DNA of 64,000 nt from Streptomyces lincolnensis (lineage in GTDB: Bacteria; Actinomycetota; Actinomycetes; Streptomycetales; Streptomycetaceae): contig NZ_CP016438.1 in assembly GCF_001685355.1 (NCBI RefSeq), positions 8,990,001 through 9,054,000 on the forward strand, given 5' to 3'. Under the pieces are notes generated by a model that ran no database searches, was not told the origin of the DNA, and worked only from the letters and a program-made list of their open reading frames with translations. Within the stretch, counting starts at the first letter, position 1. Each line of letters starts with the position of its first letter. This document shows, piece by piece, positions 42,758 through 52,072 of the stretch. A program made the position numbers and the translations under genes.

Positions 42758-43459
42758 ATGACCGCACTGAAGGGTGCCCACGTCCTCGTCACCGGTGGCA
42801 GCCGCGGTATAGGCAAGGCCCTGGTGGAGGAGCTCTACGCGCGCGGCGCCGGCAAGGTCTACGCCACGGCCCGCGACCCGCGTGCCGTGACGCACCCCGA
42901 CGCCGTCCCGGTGGCGCTGGAGGTCACCGACCCGGCGTCCGTGGCGGCCGCCGCCGCCCAGGCGGAGGACGTCACCGTACTGATCAACAACGCCGGGGCG
43001 GTCGTCGGCGCGTCCTTCCTGGATTCCCCGGTCGACGACGTGCGCCGGGAGTTCGAGACCAACTTCTACGGCCCGCTGCTTGTCGCCCGCGCCTTCGTGC
43101 CGGTCATCGAGCGCAACGGCGGCGGCCACATCCTCAACGTGCACTCCGTGCTGTCCTGGCTGGCCCTCGGCGGCTCCTACAGCGCCTCCAAGGCCGCCCT
43201 GTGGTCGCAGACCAACTCCCTGCGTCTGGAGTTGCTGCCGCGCGGCATCGCCGTCACCGGACTGCACGTGGGGTACGTCGACACGGACCTGGCGGCGAGC
43301 GTCGACGCCCCCAAGGCCGACCCGCGTGACGTCGCCGCACTCGCCCTCGACGGCATCGAGGCGGGGGCCCACGAGGTGCTCGCCGACGACATCTCCCGGC
43401 AGGTCAAGGCGGGCCTGGCCGGGGACCTCGCCGGCCTGTACCCCGAGCTGGCGAAGTAG
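42758..43459 (+). CDS. Short-chain dehydrogenase/reductase
   Basis: This 233-residue SDR has cofactor loop VTGGSRGIGKAL, NNAG in VLINNAGAVV, Ser in HSVLSWLA and YSASKAAL. GGAGG five bases before ATG 42758 fixes the start. Its promoter is the two-palindrome module that also controls the 4Fe-4S/DUF3533 operon 3.6 kb away, so all three should respond to the same repressor. A xenobiotic or quinone substrate would suit both transcripts. It is followed by galU with its own start signals. Confidence 0.93.
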   Translation: MTALKGAHVLVTGGSRGIGKALVEELYARGAGKVYATARDPRAVTHPDAVPVALEVTDPASVAAAAAQAEDVTVLINNAGAVVGASFLDSPVDDVRREFETNFYGPLLVARAFVPVIERNGGGHILNVHSVLSWLALGGSYSASKAALWSQTNSLRLELLPRGIAVTGLHVGYVDTDLAASVDAPKADPRDVAALALDGIEAGAHEVLADDISRQVKAGLAGDLAGLYPELAK

Positions 43460-43635
43460 AGAGGCAGAGCGGACGGCACGGTGCTGCGTTCGGACGTCTA
43501 CTGGTCGCCCGGTAGACACTCGCGTCGAGGCTCGCGCACTCCAGAGGCGCCCGTGCCGGTCGGGCGGTGGACGTTGTAGCGTCGGCGTGTGCTGTGCCGA
43601 CCGGTGCGGTGTCCCGCTCGACCAGGAGTGACGTG

Positions 43636-44538
43636 ATGTCCCCGACGATTCGCAGGGCCGTGATCCCCGCCGCCGGACTCGGCTCCCGTCTGCTGCCCCT
43701 GACGAAGGCGACACCGAAGGAGATGCTCCCCGTCGGCGACAAGCCGGTCATCGAACACACCGTGCGGGAGCTGGTGGACTCCGGTATCACCGACATCACC
43801 ATCGTCGTCTCCGGCGGCAAGAGCCTCATCCAGGACCACTTCCGCCCCAACCCCGCCCTCGTCGACCAACTCCGCGAGGACGGCAAGACGGCCTACGCGG
43901 ACGCCGTACAGGAGATCGCGGACCTGGCCCGCCAGGGCCACATCACCTACCTCGACCAGTACGGCCCGTACGGCAACGGCACCCCGGTCCTGAACGCCGC
44001 CCGCTCCTTCGGCGACGAACCGGTGCTGGTGCTGTGGCCCGACGACGTCTTCGTGGCCGAGGTCCCCCGCGCCCAGCAGCTGATCCGCGCCTACGAGCAG
44101 ACCGGCTGCCCGGTGCTGGCCCTCATGCCGATGGACCCCACCGAGTCCCAGCGCTACGGCGTGCCCATCGTCAAGGAAGACCTCGGGGACGGCCAGCTGC
44201 GGATCACCGGCCTGGTCGAAAAACCCGAGCCGAACGCGGCCCCGTCGTCGTACGCGGCCATCGGCGGCTACGTCGTCACCCCCGGCATCATCGACGAGCT
44301 GCGCGAGCAGACCCGCCGCTGGTACGAGCACCGGACCGGCGAGGTCTACCTGACCGACGCCGTCAACGCCTACGCCGCCACCCGCGCGGTGTACGGGCAG
44401 GTCATCAAGGGCCGCTGGTACGACACCGGAAACCCGGCCGACTACCTGGTCGCCCAGATGGCCTTCGCCCTGTCCCACCCCGAGTACGGCCCCCTCCTGC
44501 GCGACCTGGTCGCCGGACTCGACGAAGACCGCGACTGA
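43636..44538 (+). CDS. galU: UTP-glucose-1-phosphate uridylyltransferase
   Basis: This 300-residue enzyme makes UDP-glucose for cell-wall and capsule glycans. The nucleotide-binding signature is AAGLGSRLLPLTKATPKEML (residues 10-29), with the GlxK-type LVEKPEP near residue 195 and TGNPADYL near the end. An AGGAG lies about 10 bases before the ATG at 43636. It is monocistronic, with a hairpin at 44558 between it and the convergent regulator gene. Confidence 0.95.
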   Translation: MSPTIRRAVIPAAGLGSRLLPLTKATPKEMLPVGDKPVIEHTVRELVDSGITDITIVVSGGKSLIQDHFRPNPALVDQLREDGKTAYADAVQEIADLARQGHITYLDQYGPYGNGTPVLNAARSFGDEPVLVLWPDDVFVAEVPRAQQLIRAYEQTGCPVLALMPMDPTESQRYGVPIVKEDLGDGQLRITGLVEKPEPNAAPSSYAAIGGYVVTPGIIDELREQTRRWYEHRTGEVYLTDAVNAYAATRAVYGQVIKGRWYDTGNPADYLVAQMAFALSHPEYGPLLRDLVAGLDEDRD

Positions 44539-44557
44539 GCCGGTGCGCCCGCGCTGA

Positions 44558-44578
44558 ACACTGTCATCGGCACAGTGT
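44558..44578. terminator. Hairpin between galU and the convergent gene
   Basis: ACACTGT, 7-base loop, ACAGTGT. It has no T run, so it may be a bidirectional weak terminator. Confidence 0.45.
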
Positions 44579-44605
44579 CGGGAAACCAACGGTGTGGCGG
44601 GCCTA

Positions 44606-45022
44606 TCAGCGCTTGGCGCGGTACAGACCTCGGCCCGCGCGCTGGACACGGGACGTGCCGACGAGGCGGTCGAGCGTGCTGCGCACCGCGTTGATGCTTC
44701 CGCTGTCGGTGTCACGGCCGAGTGCCGCCGCGACATCCCGGGCCCGCACGTCGACGTCTCCGACCTCGGCGAAGTACTCCATGATCTGTTCGGTGAGCCT
44801 GCCGTACTTCTTGTGACCGTCGGTGTCGATGCCGGTGGCGGCCGGGTGGAGCATCACGGTCTCCAGGGCGCCGAGGGCCCGCCGCACCGAGCCGAGATGG
44901 GCGACGACCGCGGCCAGCTCCCTCTCCAGAGCCTGCTTCTGGATCTCCAGGCGAGCCAGGTCCGCCTGAAGACTCTCGGCGGTGCTCTCGATGTCGCGTG
45001 CCGTGTGGGGTGCAGAGACCAT
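44606..45022 (-). CDS. Small coiled-coil/winged-helix regulator-like protein
   Basis: This 138-residue protein has a coiled coil at about residues 12-50 (SLQADLARLEIQKQALEREL) and a C-terminal winged-helix-like part (about 75-138: RLTEQIMEYFAEVGDVDVRA; then VRSTLDRLVGTSRVQRAGRG). Such proteins occur in actinomycetes as DNA-binding accessory regulators, but I cannot name this one. It follows the sigma factor gene on the same strand with a 12-base gap, suggesting co-transcription and a possible modulatory role on it. Confidence 0.72.
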   Translation of the reverse strand: MVSAPHTARDIESTAESLQADLARLEIQKQALERELAAVVAHLGSVRRALGALETVMLHPAATGIDTDGHKKYGRLTEQIMEYFAEVGDVDVRARDVAAALGRDTDSGSINAVRSTLDRLVGTSRVQRAGRGLYRAKR

Positions 45023-45034
45023 GTGTTTCTCTCC

Positions 45035-45931
45035 TCAGGAGTTCAGGGACTCCACGTACGGCAGCAGCTTGGCCGGATTCATCACCCACATGATCCGGTC
45101 GATGCCCTCGGCGGACGCGTCGACGGACAACAGGGCCACGGCGTTGCCGTCGGCGGAGACGAGAACGGCCGGTCGCCCGTTGGCCTCCACCCAGCGCGTG
45201 TCCATCGGGGGCCAGAACCGGGGCGCGAAGGCCACGAGGTACTTGGAGACATGCGGACGGCCGACGACCGGGATCCTCGACGCGCCGCGCATCCCGCCGC
45301 CGTCGGTGTAACTCACGACGTCCGCGGCGAGGACGTTCTCCAGCACCGCCAGTTCGCCCGTCCGCGCGGCGGCGAGGAACACTTCCAGCAGCCGCTTGTG
45401 CTCGGCCGGGTCGACGCGCTCCCTGCGCTCGGAGGACAGGTGCTTGCGCGCCCGGCTCACCAGCTGGCGGGAGTTGGCCTCGCTCGTCTCCAGGATGTCG
45501 GCGACCTGGTGGTAGGGGTAGTCGAAGGCTTCCCTCAGGACATAGGCCGCCCGTTCCACCGGGTTCAGCTTCTCCAGGAGGAAGAGGACCGCCAGTTCGA
45601 GCGCCTCGGCCCGCTCCGCCCCCACCTGCGGGTCCGGGCTGGTGTCCACCGGCTCCGGCAGCCACGGGCCGACGTACGACTCGCGCCGTACCCGGGCGGA
45701 CTGGGCGAAGTTGATGGCCAGCCGGGTGGTGATCGTCGTCAGGAAGGCCACCGGCTCGCGGACGGTGACACGGTCGGTGTTCTGCCACCGCAGCCATGTC
45801 TCCTGGAGGATGTCCTCGGCCTCCACCGCGCTGCCGAGCACGCGGTACGCGATACCGAAGAGCCGCGGACGCGCCGCGAGGAACTCCTTCGTCGCCTGGT
45901 CCAGAGCACCGGTGTCATCCCCAGCGAGCAT
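45035..45931 (-). CDS. ECF41-like sigma factor with SnoaL-type C-terminal domain
   Basis: This 298-residue protein has sigma-70 region 2 (about residues 15-85; GIAYRVLGSAVEAEDILQET then WLRW) and region 4 (about 130-190; LNPVERAAYVLREAFDYPYH; ILETSEANSRQLVSRARKHL). A SnoaL/NTF2-like extension of about 100 residues (LEVFLAAARTGELAVLENVL) follows, as in ECF41 proteins. ECF41 promoters carry TGTCACA; this heptamer occurs on the minus strand at 45960-45966, upstream of the gene, supporting autoregulation. The divergent neighbour is an alpha/beta hydrolase rather than the usual carboxymuconolactone decarboxylase. Confidence 0.88.
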   Translation of the reverse strand: MLAGDDTGALDQATKEFLAARPRLFGIAYRVLGSAVEAEDILQETWLRWQNTDRVTVREPVAFLTTITTRLAINFAQSARVRRESYVGPWLPEPVDTSPDPQVGAERAEALELAVLFLLEKLNPVERAAYVLREAFDYPYHQVADILETSEANSRQLVSRARKHLSSERRERVDPAEHKRLLEVFLAAARTGELAVLENVLAADVVSYTDGGGMRGASRIPVVGRPHVSKYLVAFAPRFWPPMDTRWVEANGRPAVLVSADGNAVALLSVDASAEGIDRIMWVMNPAKLLPYVESLNS

Positions 45932-46000
45932 GGCCGTCCCTTCGGCTGCGGTAGGAGACTGTGACACGATGTTATTCGTCCATGATGAAGGGCTCTCTCC

Positions 46001-46726
46001 ATGCCTGCGATTCTGGTCCACGGCGTCCCCGACACTCATCGCGTGTGGGACGGCGTACGCCGACACCTGACCCGCAGCGACGTGGAGGCCTGGGATCTGC
46101 CCGGGTTCGGCGCGCCGCGCCCGGCCGGTTTCGGCTCCACCAAGGAGGAGTACGTCGACCGGCTCATCGAACGGCTGGAGCGGATCGGCGAGCCGGTGGA
46201 CCTGGTCGGCCACGACTGGGGCTGCATCCTCACCGCCCGCATCGCATCCCTGCGACCTGACCTGGTCCGTACGTGGGCCGGCGGGAACGGGCCGATCAGC
46301 GCCGAGTACGTGTGGCATCCGGCCGCCAAGGTGTGGCAGGACCAGGTCGAGGGCGACCGATTCATGGCGGAGTTGAAGGCGGAGCCGTTCGCCGCAGGCA
46401 TGGTGGCGGGCTTCGATGTGCCCGAGGGACTGGCCGAGGAGACGGCCGGCAGGGTGGACGGCCCGATGAAGGACAGCATCCTCAGGCTCTACCGCTCCGC
46501 CGTGACCATGGGCGCGGAGTGGGAACCGGCCCTGGCGCAGGTGTCCGCGCCGTCCCTGGTGTTCTGGGGAGCGTCCGACCCGGCCTGTCCGATCGAGTTC
46601 GGCCGCGAACTGGGTGCCTCGCTGCGCGCGAGGAAGGTCGCCGAACTCGACTGCAACCACTGGACGGTGCTCCAGAAGCCGGCGGAGGTGGCCGCCCTCC
46701 TGGAGGCGCACTGGAGCGCGACGTAA
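46001..46726 (+). CDS. Alpha/beta-hydrolase, Asp-nucleophile type
   Basis: This 241-residue hydrolase has the nucleophile elbow VGHDWGCIL (about residues 70-78) with Asp, as in haloalkane dehalogenases and epoxide hydrolases. The oxyanion loop is HGVPDTHRVW, and the C-terminal His is in DCNHWTVLQKP. A cap domain fills the middle. It diverges from the ECF41-like sigma gene (70 bases apart) and may belong to its regulon. The true substrate is unknown; the Asp elbow argues against a plain esterase. Confidence 0.88.
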   Translation: MPAILVHGVPDTHRVWDGVRRHLTRSDVEAWDLPGFGAPRPAGFGSTKEEYVDRLIERLERIGEPVDLVGHDWGCILTARIASLRPDLVRTWAGGNGPISAEYVWHPAAKVWQDQVEGDRFMAELKAEPFAAGMVAGFDVPEGLAEETAGRVDGPMKDSILRLYRSAVTMGAEWEPALAQVSAPSLVFWGASDPACPIEFGRELGASLRARKVAELDCNHWTVLQKPAEVAALLEAHWSAT

Positions 46727-46814
46727 GGGTTTCGTCATCTCGTGGCGGCTGTGCGTCGGCCGCGCGTCCCGTTGGATGGGTGGTGACGGGACGTTCTTAC
46801 GAAGCGAGGCCGGA

Positions 46815-47426
46815 ATGGGACGCGTGGGGAAGCTGCTGGGCAGACCGTGGGTCATCGGGATGTTGGTGGTGGCTGTCGTCGGTGTCGGCTCGGGGCTCTA
46901 CTGGTTCCAGCCGTGGAAGCTGTGGCAGGACGAGAGGGTGGACGAGGCCCTGCCCGGCCTGGTGGTGACGCCGGAGCCCGAGGCGTCCGCGCCTCCTGAG
47001 ACCGACGCCCCCTCCCGAACACCGACACCGACACCGACGCCGACGCCGACACCGACTTCCGAACCCGGGCCCCAGACGGTGGCCGGCGGCGAGCTGATCA
47101 GCCACGAGCACGCCACCTCGGGCACGGTGAAGCTCGTACGACTCGCCGATGGCTCCCACGTCGTACGGCTGGAGAACCTCGACACCAGCAACGGCCCGGA
47201 CCTGCGTGTGTGGTTGACCGACGCGCCCGTGAAGGAAGGGCGGGCGGGCTGGCACGTCTTCGACGACGGCGCGTACGTCAGCCTCGGCAAGCTCAAGGGC
47301 AACAAGGGCAGCCAGAACTACACCCTGCCCGCGGACGTCGACCCGGCCGACTTCACCAGCGTCAGCATCTGGTGCGACCGGTTCGACGTGTCCTTCGGCG
47401 CGGCCGAACTGGCGCGCGGAGTCTAG
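46815..47426 (+). CDS. DM13-domain protein with N-terminal membrane anchor
   Basis: This 203-residue protein has one N-terminal membrane segment (VIGMLVVAVVGVGSGLYWF), a (Thr-Pro)n linker of about 14 residues and a C-terminal DM13 domain (GGELISHEHATSGTVKLVRL; later SIWCDRFDVSFGAAEL). DM13 domains are predicted redox or electron-transfer domains in membrane proteins and carry a conserved Cys, here in IWCDRF. The ATG at 46815 follows GCGAGG. It is convergent with the F420-like gene, and the two stops are 14 bases apart. Confidence 0.88.
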   Translation: MGRVGKLLGRPWVIGMLVVAVVGVGSGLYWFQPWKLWQDERVDEALPGLVVTPEPEASAPPETDAPSRTPTPTPTPTPTPTSEPGPQTVAGGELISHEHATSGTVKLVRLADGSHVVRLENLDTSNGPDLRVWLTDAPVKEGRAGWHVFDDGAYVSLGKLKGNKGSQNYTLPADVDPADFTSVSIWCDRFDVSFGAAELARGV

Positions 47427-47439
47427 GCGGAGCCGGCGT

Positions 47440-48066
47440 CTAGGCGGAGGCGCGGGGCACCACGTTGATGTTGAACGTGTGGGACCCCAGACCGTTCGCG
47501 ATGCCCATGAAGAGCAGGGCGAAGTGTTCCTGGCCGCGGGCGGTGGTGAGGTCGCCGATGTCCAGCTGGGACGAGGGCGGCCAGCCGAGGTCGGTCAGCA
47601 GGCGGCCGGTGGTCCGTTTGGCTTCGGTGTCGTTGCCGGAGAGGAAGACGGTGCTCGGGCCCTCCAGGTCGCCCGGGGCGATCATCACGGTGGAGTCCAT
47701 GGTGCACAGCGTCTTGACGACGGGGGTGCGGGGGAAGGCCTCCTGGATCCGTTCGGCCAGACTGTCGTTGGGGTGCGAGAGCTCGGTGAAGTCGTCGGAG
47801 AGACCGACCCCGACGTCGATCAGGAGGGTGCCGGCCAGCGCCGGCGCCCCGATGGAGCGCAGCAGGTCCACGGAGACGGTCCCCGGGGTGGCGTTGACCA
47901 GCACCTCCGCGTGGGCGGCCGTCTCGGTCAGACCCTCCACGGGGAAGCCGAGATCCGTCCGCTCCTTGGGACGGCGTGAACCGAGGAGTACGTCGTGTCC
48001 TGCCGCGCTCCAGCCACGGGCCAGTGCTCGGGCGACATTGCCGGTGCCAAGTAGTCCTATACGCAT
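47440..48066 (-). CDS. F420/NADP oxidoreductase-like (NpdG-like) protein
   Basis: This 208-residue protein starts MRIGLLGTGNVARALARGWS, the nucleotide-binding loop of NADP-binding proteins such as F420-dependent NADP oxidoreductase, including an SRR segment (LLGSRRPKERTD) that prefers NADP. Catalytic-domain markers AEVLVNATPGTV and VVKTLCTMDS follow. The NpdG family transfers hydride between F420 and NADP, but members can be other dehydrogenases. It is monocistronic, and the F420 link is not proven here. Confidence 0.82.
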   Translation of the reverse strand: MRIGLLGTGNVARALARGWSAAGHDVLLGSRRPKERTDLGFPVEGLTETAAHAEVLVNATPGTVSVDLLRSIGAPALAGTLLIDVGVGLSDDFTELSHPNDSLAERIQEAFPRTPVVKTLCTMDSTVMIAPGDLEGPSTVFLSGNDTEAKRTTGRLLTDLGWPPSSQLDIGDLTTARGQEHFALLFMGIANGLGSHTFNINVVPRASA

Positions 48067-48150
48067 GGTGCGACGCTAACCGCCCTGGCGGGACGGCGGA
48101 TCGGGCTGCGGGCCCAGACGGGACCGGCACCAAAGACGTAGTTCCGTGGG

Positions 48151-48873
48151 CTACGGCCGGGCGCTGTTCCGGCGTCGGACGGCGAAGACCACCGCCGCGA
48201 GCGCGATGAGGAACACGACGGCGATACCGCTCCAGGCGACGGCGGACATGCCGCTGTCGTCGTCGTTCGTGGTGTCGGCGGCGGCCTGGGTGTCCGGTGA
48301 GACCGTCGGCTCGGCGGCCGGGGTCGGGGACGCCGACGGGGTGGTCGGTGCGGTGGGGGAGGGGCTGACGGGCTTCGCGCCCGGGGCGGCCGCCTTGAGG
48401 TCGAGCACCGGCGCCTCGTTGCCGTGCCCGTGGCCGCCGCCGGAGTCGCCCAGTTCGATCCAGCGGTCGACCTTGCCGTCGCTGTAGGACTGGAGCGTCT
48501 TGAACACCAGCTCCTCGGCGTCGGGCAGTTGACGGACCACGACGGAGTGCGCGACATCGGCGCCGACCTTCACGGCCGGACCCTTGACGGCGTAACCGTC
48601 GGGAGTGGTGCTGAACTTCCAGCCCTTGGGGCCCTTGCCGTAGGCCACGTCGGCGGGCGTGATGCCCTTGGGCAGGATCACCCGGAGCTCGCTGATCCCG
48701 GCCGTGCCGGACTCCGACTCGGCCGTGAAGGTGAGCTCGACGTTCTGCGCGAGGGCCTGGGCGTTGTCGGACTCGACCTCCACATGGGCGGCGGCCGGAA
48801 CGGCGGTGAGCAGGATGGCGGTTGCCGCGGCGGCCACGGCAACCGCCGTACGCGACAGGGTGATACGGGACAT
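48151..48873 (-). CDS. YcnI/DUF1775 copper-binding secreted protein
   Basis: This 240-residue protein has a signal peptide (SRTAVAVAAAATAILLTAVP), predicted to be cut at AAA before H30. An N-terminal His with AHVEVES is the copper site known for YcnI proteins. The DUF1775 domain (about residues 30-165) is followed by a Pro/Thr/Ser linker and one C-terminal helix (SGIAVVFLIALAAVVFAV) anchoring it. It lies 70 bases after the membrane gene 48944 on the same strand, so a small copper-handling operon is likely. Confidence 0.9.
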   Translation of the reverse strand: MSRITLSRTAVAVAAAATAILLTAVPAAAHVEVESDNAQALAQNVELTFTAESESGTAGISELRVILPKGITPADVAYGKGPKGWKFSTTPDGYAVKGPAVKVGADVAHSVVVRQLPDAEELVFKTLQSYSDGKVDRWIELGDSGGGHGHGNEAPVLDLKAAAPGAKPVSPSPTAPTTPSASPTPAAEPTVSPDTQAAADTTNDDDSGMSAVAWSGIAVVFLIALAAVVFAVRRRNSARP

Positions 48874-48943
48874 GGGTGACTCCAGGCACGGGATGGGGCG
48901 GACGGCCGTACGGCGGCGGGTACGAACCGCCGCTCGGCCAGGG

Positions 48944-49627
48944 TCAGTTGACGGGAGCTGCCGCTGCCGGGGGCGGGCCGCGCCGTGTCACCGCGTCCGC
49001 GAGGATCCGGTTCATGGCGGGCCGTCGCTCGCGCTCGGCCGGCACCAGGACCGGCACCTCGGGGCACGCGGCCGCGGCCTGTCGTCCCGTGACCAGGGTG
49101 CGGACGACGGTGAGGTGGGCCCTGATCCTGCCGAACACCGCCGTCACCTCGCGGGCCGGCGTCCAGCAGGCCGCGTCCGCCCGGTGCAGCAGGATCGCGA
49201 CGAGTACGGCGGCCAGCGTGTGCGCGACCGTCATGGTCACGGAGTCATGGAGCCGCTCCTGCCAGGGCGAGCCGGGGCTGTGTCCGATTTCGTGCGCGGA
49301 CCCGGGGCCGTGATGTGGCTCGTCCGCCCCGGGCCGGGCGTGCACGGTGAGCGTCAGCCACAGGTGCAGCCCCGACTGACCGGCGACGCCCCAGACGACG
49401 ACCGTGGCCGCGTGCCGGGGGCGGCGCGTGCCGATGAGCCCCAGCCCGAAGAGCACGGCGGCCGCGGCCGCACCCTGCGCCCAGGGCGGCGGGCCGGGGG
49501 AGAGCAGGTGGTGGGCGCTCACGCCCAGCATGGTGCCGACGGCGGCGAACACCGCCGCCCGGAGGACGGGCAGCGGTGCGCGCGGCGACGTGATCGGCTG
49601 GTGCATGGCCCGCTCATCATGGGCCAT
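48944..49627 (-). CDS. Putative membrane protein upstream of YcnI
   Basis: This 227-residue protein has about five hydrophobic segments (residues 21-38, 50-66, 72-92, 130-148 and weaker ones). Histidines cluster in the periplasmic loops (SAHHLLSP, DEPHHGPGSAHEIGHSPG), which suits metal handling next to YcnI. The C-terminal 60 residues are basic and cytoplasmic. I recognise no named family; proteins in this position near YcnI are common in actinomycetes and uncharacterised. Confidence 0.78.
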   Translation of the reverse strand: MAHDERAMHQPITSPRAPLPVLRAAVFAAVGTMLGVSAHHLLSPGPPPWAQGAAAAAVLFGLGLIGTRRPRHAATVVVWGVAGQSGLHLWLTLTVHARPGADEPHHGPGSAHEIGHSPGSPWQERLHDSVTMTVAHTLAAVLVAILLHRADAACWTPAREVTAVFGRIRAHLTVVRTLVTGRQAAAACPEVPVLVPAERERRPAMNRILADAVTRRGPPPAAAAPVN

Positions 49628-49761
49628 CGCTCATACGCTCGGCAGGCAGGTCGGGGAAAGAGGCCGAGACCTCACACACAGCCCACCGAACAGAAGGCCC
49701 CAGGACCGGCAGTCCCCGAACCGGCAGCCCACCGTCGCTTCACCGGCAGCTCACCGTCGCC

Positions 49762-51888
49762 TCACCGGCGTACACCCCGTGCCCGAACCGGAACCGCCGA
49801 GGCCGCCGGAGCCCGGACGGCCGCTCCCGCTCCGTCGTCCGCACCGTGACCGAATCGGCGGAAAAGCTTCCCCGGCCACCAGAACCACCGTCCCAGGTCG
49901 ATGGCGAGGGCGGGCACGAGGACCGTGCGGACCAGGAAGGTGTCCAGCAGGACGCCGACGCCGACGAGCACACCCATCTGGGCCATGGTGACCAGCGGCA
50001 GCCCGGCGAAGACGGCGAAGGTCGCGGCGAGGACGACACCGGCCGAGGTGATCACACCGCCGGTGCTCGTCAGGCCCTCCAGGACGCCCCGGGCCGGGCC
50101 GAGGCGCGCCGCCTCCTCCTTCACCCGGTGCATGAGGAAGATGTTGTAGTCGATGCCGAGCGCGACCAGGAACACGAAGCCCAGCAGCGGGATCGACCAG
50201 TCGACGCCCGCGTGGCCCAGGACCTGTTCGAAGAGGAGGTTCGAGGCGCCCAGGGCGGCGAGGTACGACAGCACCACCGTGGCCAGGAGCAGCAGCGGGG
50301 CGACGAGGGACCGCAGCAGCCCGATCAGGACACCGAGGACGACCAGCAGCACGATCGGGATCACGGTGGTGAGGTCGCGGTCGGCGGCCCGCTGGGTGTC
50401 CAGCGTCTCGGCGGTGGTGCCGCCGACGAGCGCGTCCATCGGCCCCACGGCCGCCCGCAGCCCGTCGACGGTGTCCTTGGCCGCCGCGCTGTCCGGTGCG
50501 TCGGCCAACACCACGGACAGCGTGGTGAGTTCGCCGTCCGGGGTGCGGTCGACGGCGTCGTTCACGCGCGCGACCCCGTCGACCGCGGCGGCGGCCGTAC
50601 GGACCTCGGCCGCCCGGTCCGTGCCGGTGACGATCTTCGCGGGGTCGGAGGCCCCCGACGGGTAGTGCGCGGAGATCCGCTCTTGGGCGACGACCGACTC
50701 GGGCTTGTCCTGGAACATCTCGGCCTGCGTGAGACCCATGGACATGCCGGCCGCGCTCAGCGCGAGCACCCCGGTGACGGCGATGGACATCAGCCACGAC
50801 CAGCGGGGCCGCAGAGCGACGGCGGCACCGATCCGGGACCACACCGTGTGCGCCTTGCGGGCGGGCGTGCCGTGGCGCGGAACCAGGGGCCAGAACACCC
50901 AGCGGCCCGCGACGACGAGCAGCGCCGGCAGCACGGTGACCATCGCGAGGAGGGCGCAGACGACCCCGACCGCGCCGACCAGGCCCAGCGACCGCGAGGA
51001 GTTGATGTCGGCGAAGGCCAGACACGCCAGTCCCACGGCGATGGTGGCGGCCGAGGCCAGGATCGCCGGGCCAGAGCGGCGCAGCGCGATACGCATGGCC
51101 GTGTGTCGGTCCTCGTGGCGGTGGAGTTCCTCGCGGTAGCGGGCGATCAGCAGTAGCGCGTAGTCGGTGCCGACGCCGAAGACGAGCACCATCAGCACGC
51201 CCGCGCTCTGCGGATTCACCGGCAGGCCGGCGTACTTGGCCAGCAGGTAGGTGCAGACCTGCGTGAGGACGGCCGCGAAGCCGACCGAGAACAGCGGCAG
51301 CAGCCACAGCACCGGACTGCGGTAGGTGATCAGCAGAAGCACGGCCACCACCAGGCCCGTGGCGAGCAGCAGCGTCGAGTCGAGGCTGTCGAAGACGGCC
51401 ACGGAGTCGGTGAGGGAGCCGGCGGGACCGCCGACCTCGACGTGCACGCCGGGCGGGGCGTTGGCGTGGGCGATCTCGCGCAGTTCGTCGACCTTGGTGG
51501 TGACCTCGTCCTCGCTGTCCAGCGGGACCACTGTCATCAGGGCCTTGCCGTCGTCCGACGGGACCGGCCGCGCGACCTCCTCGCCGGCGGGCGTGAACTT
51601 CGCGAACGCGGTCCGGTCGGCGGCCGCCTTGGCGCCCGGGTCCGTGCCGGTGTAGACGACCACGGCCGGCACGACCGTGTCCGTACGGAACTTCTCCAGC
51701 TCGGTGTTGACACGCGCGGACTCGGCCCCGCGCGGCAGGAAGGTGTTGGCACTCGTGTCCTCGACGTCACCGAGCTTTCCGGCCAGCGGGCCGAGGGCGA
51801 CGACCACGATCAGCCAGGCCGCCAGCACCAGCCACTTGCCGCCCCGCCCGCCGGGCGCACGGGCGACGCGCTGCAACAGCGCACGCAT
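49762..51888 (-). CDS. MMPL/RND-superfamily lipid or drug transporter
   Basis: This 708-residue protein has about 12 helices in two halves and two large extracytoplasmic loops. The key proton-relay motifs are VFGVGTDYALLLIARY in the first half (about residues 225-240) and LVALGIDYNIFLMHRV in the second half. MMPL proteins export lipids or hydrophobic compounds with proton antiport. The ATG at 51888 follows AGGAGAT. It lies downstream of the ArsR/coiled-coil pair on the same strand, with a 184-base gap, and could be under the same control. Confidence 0.94.
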   Translation of the reverse strand: MRALLQRVARAPGGRGGKWLVLAAWLIVVVALGPLAGKLGDVEDTSANTFLPRGAESARVNTELEKFRTDTVVPAVVVYTGTDPGAKAAADRTAFAKFTPAGEEVARPVPSDDGKALMTVVPLDSEDEVTTKVDELREIAHANAPPGVHVEVGGPAGSLTDSVAVFDSLDSTLLLATGLVVAVLLLITYRSPVLWLLPLFSVGFAAVLTQVCTYLLAKYAGLPVNPQSAGVLMVLVFGVGTDYALLLIARYREELHRHEDRHTAMRIALRRSGPAILASAATIAVGLACLAFADINSSRSLGLVGAVGVVCALLAMVTVLPALLVVAGRWVFWPLVPRHGTPARKAHTVWSRIGAAVALRPRWSWLMSIAVTGVLALSAAGMSMGLTQAEMFQDKPESVVAQERISAHYPSGASDPAKIVTGTDRAAEVRTAAAAVDGVARVNDAVDRTPDGELTTLSVVLADAPDSAAAKDTVDGLRAAVGPMDALVGGTTAETLDTQRAADRDLTTVIPIVLLVVLGVLIGLLRSLVAPLLLLATVVLSYLAALGASNLLFEQVLGHAGVDWSIPLLGFVFLVALGIDYNIFLMHRVKEEAARLGPARGVLEGLTSTGGVITSAGVVLAATFAVFAGLPLVTMAQMGVLVGVGVLLDTFLVRTVLVPALAIDLGRWFWWPGKLFRRFGHGADDGAGAAVRAPAASAVPVRARGVRR

Positions 51889-52072
51889 GAGTAATCTCCT
51901 TGTGTGGGAAGCGCGCCGCCGGTCGGTGACCGGCATCGGGGCGCACGGGACCCGCACCACGGCGCACAGGGTGTGACGACCTGCCGTGGCGTACGGGATG
52001 GGTGTGACCGATAGGTGTTCTTCCTCGGTACGGCCGGGAGTTGCCGCTCCCGGCCGTACCTCTGCCCCGGTG

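Noticed and set aside
47421..47449. Direct repeat GTCTAGGCGGAG at the convergent stops
   Set aside because: A 12-base duplication that simply contains both stop codons; no evidence of function.
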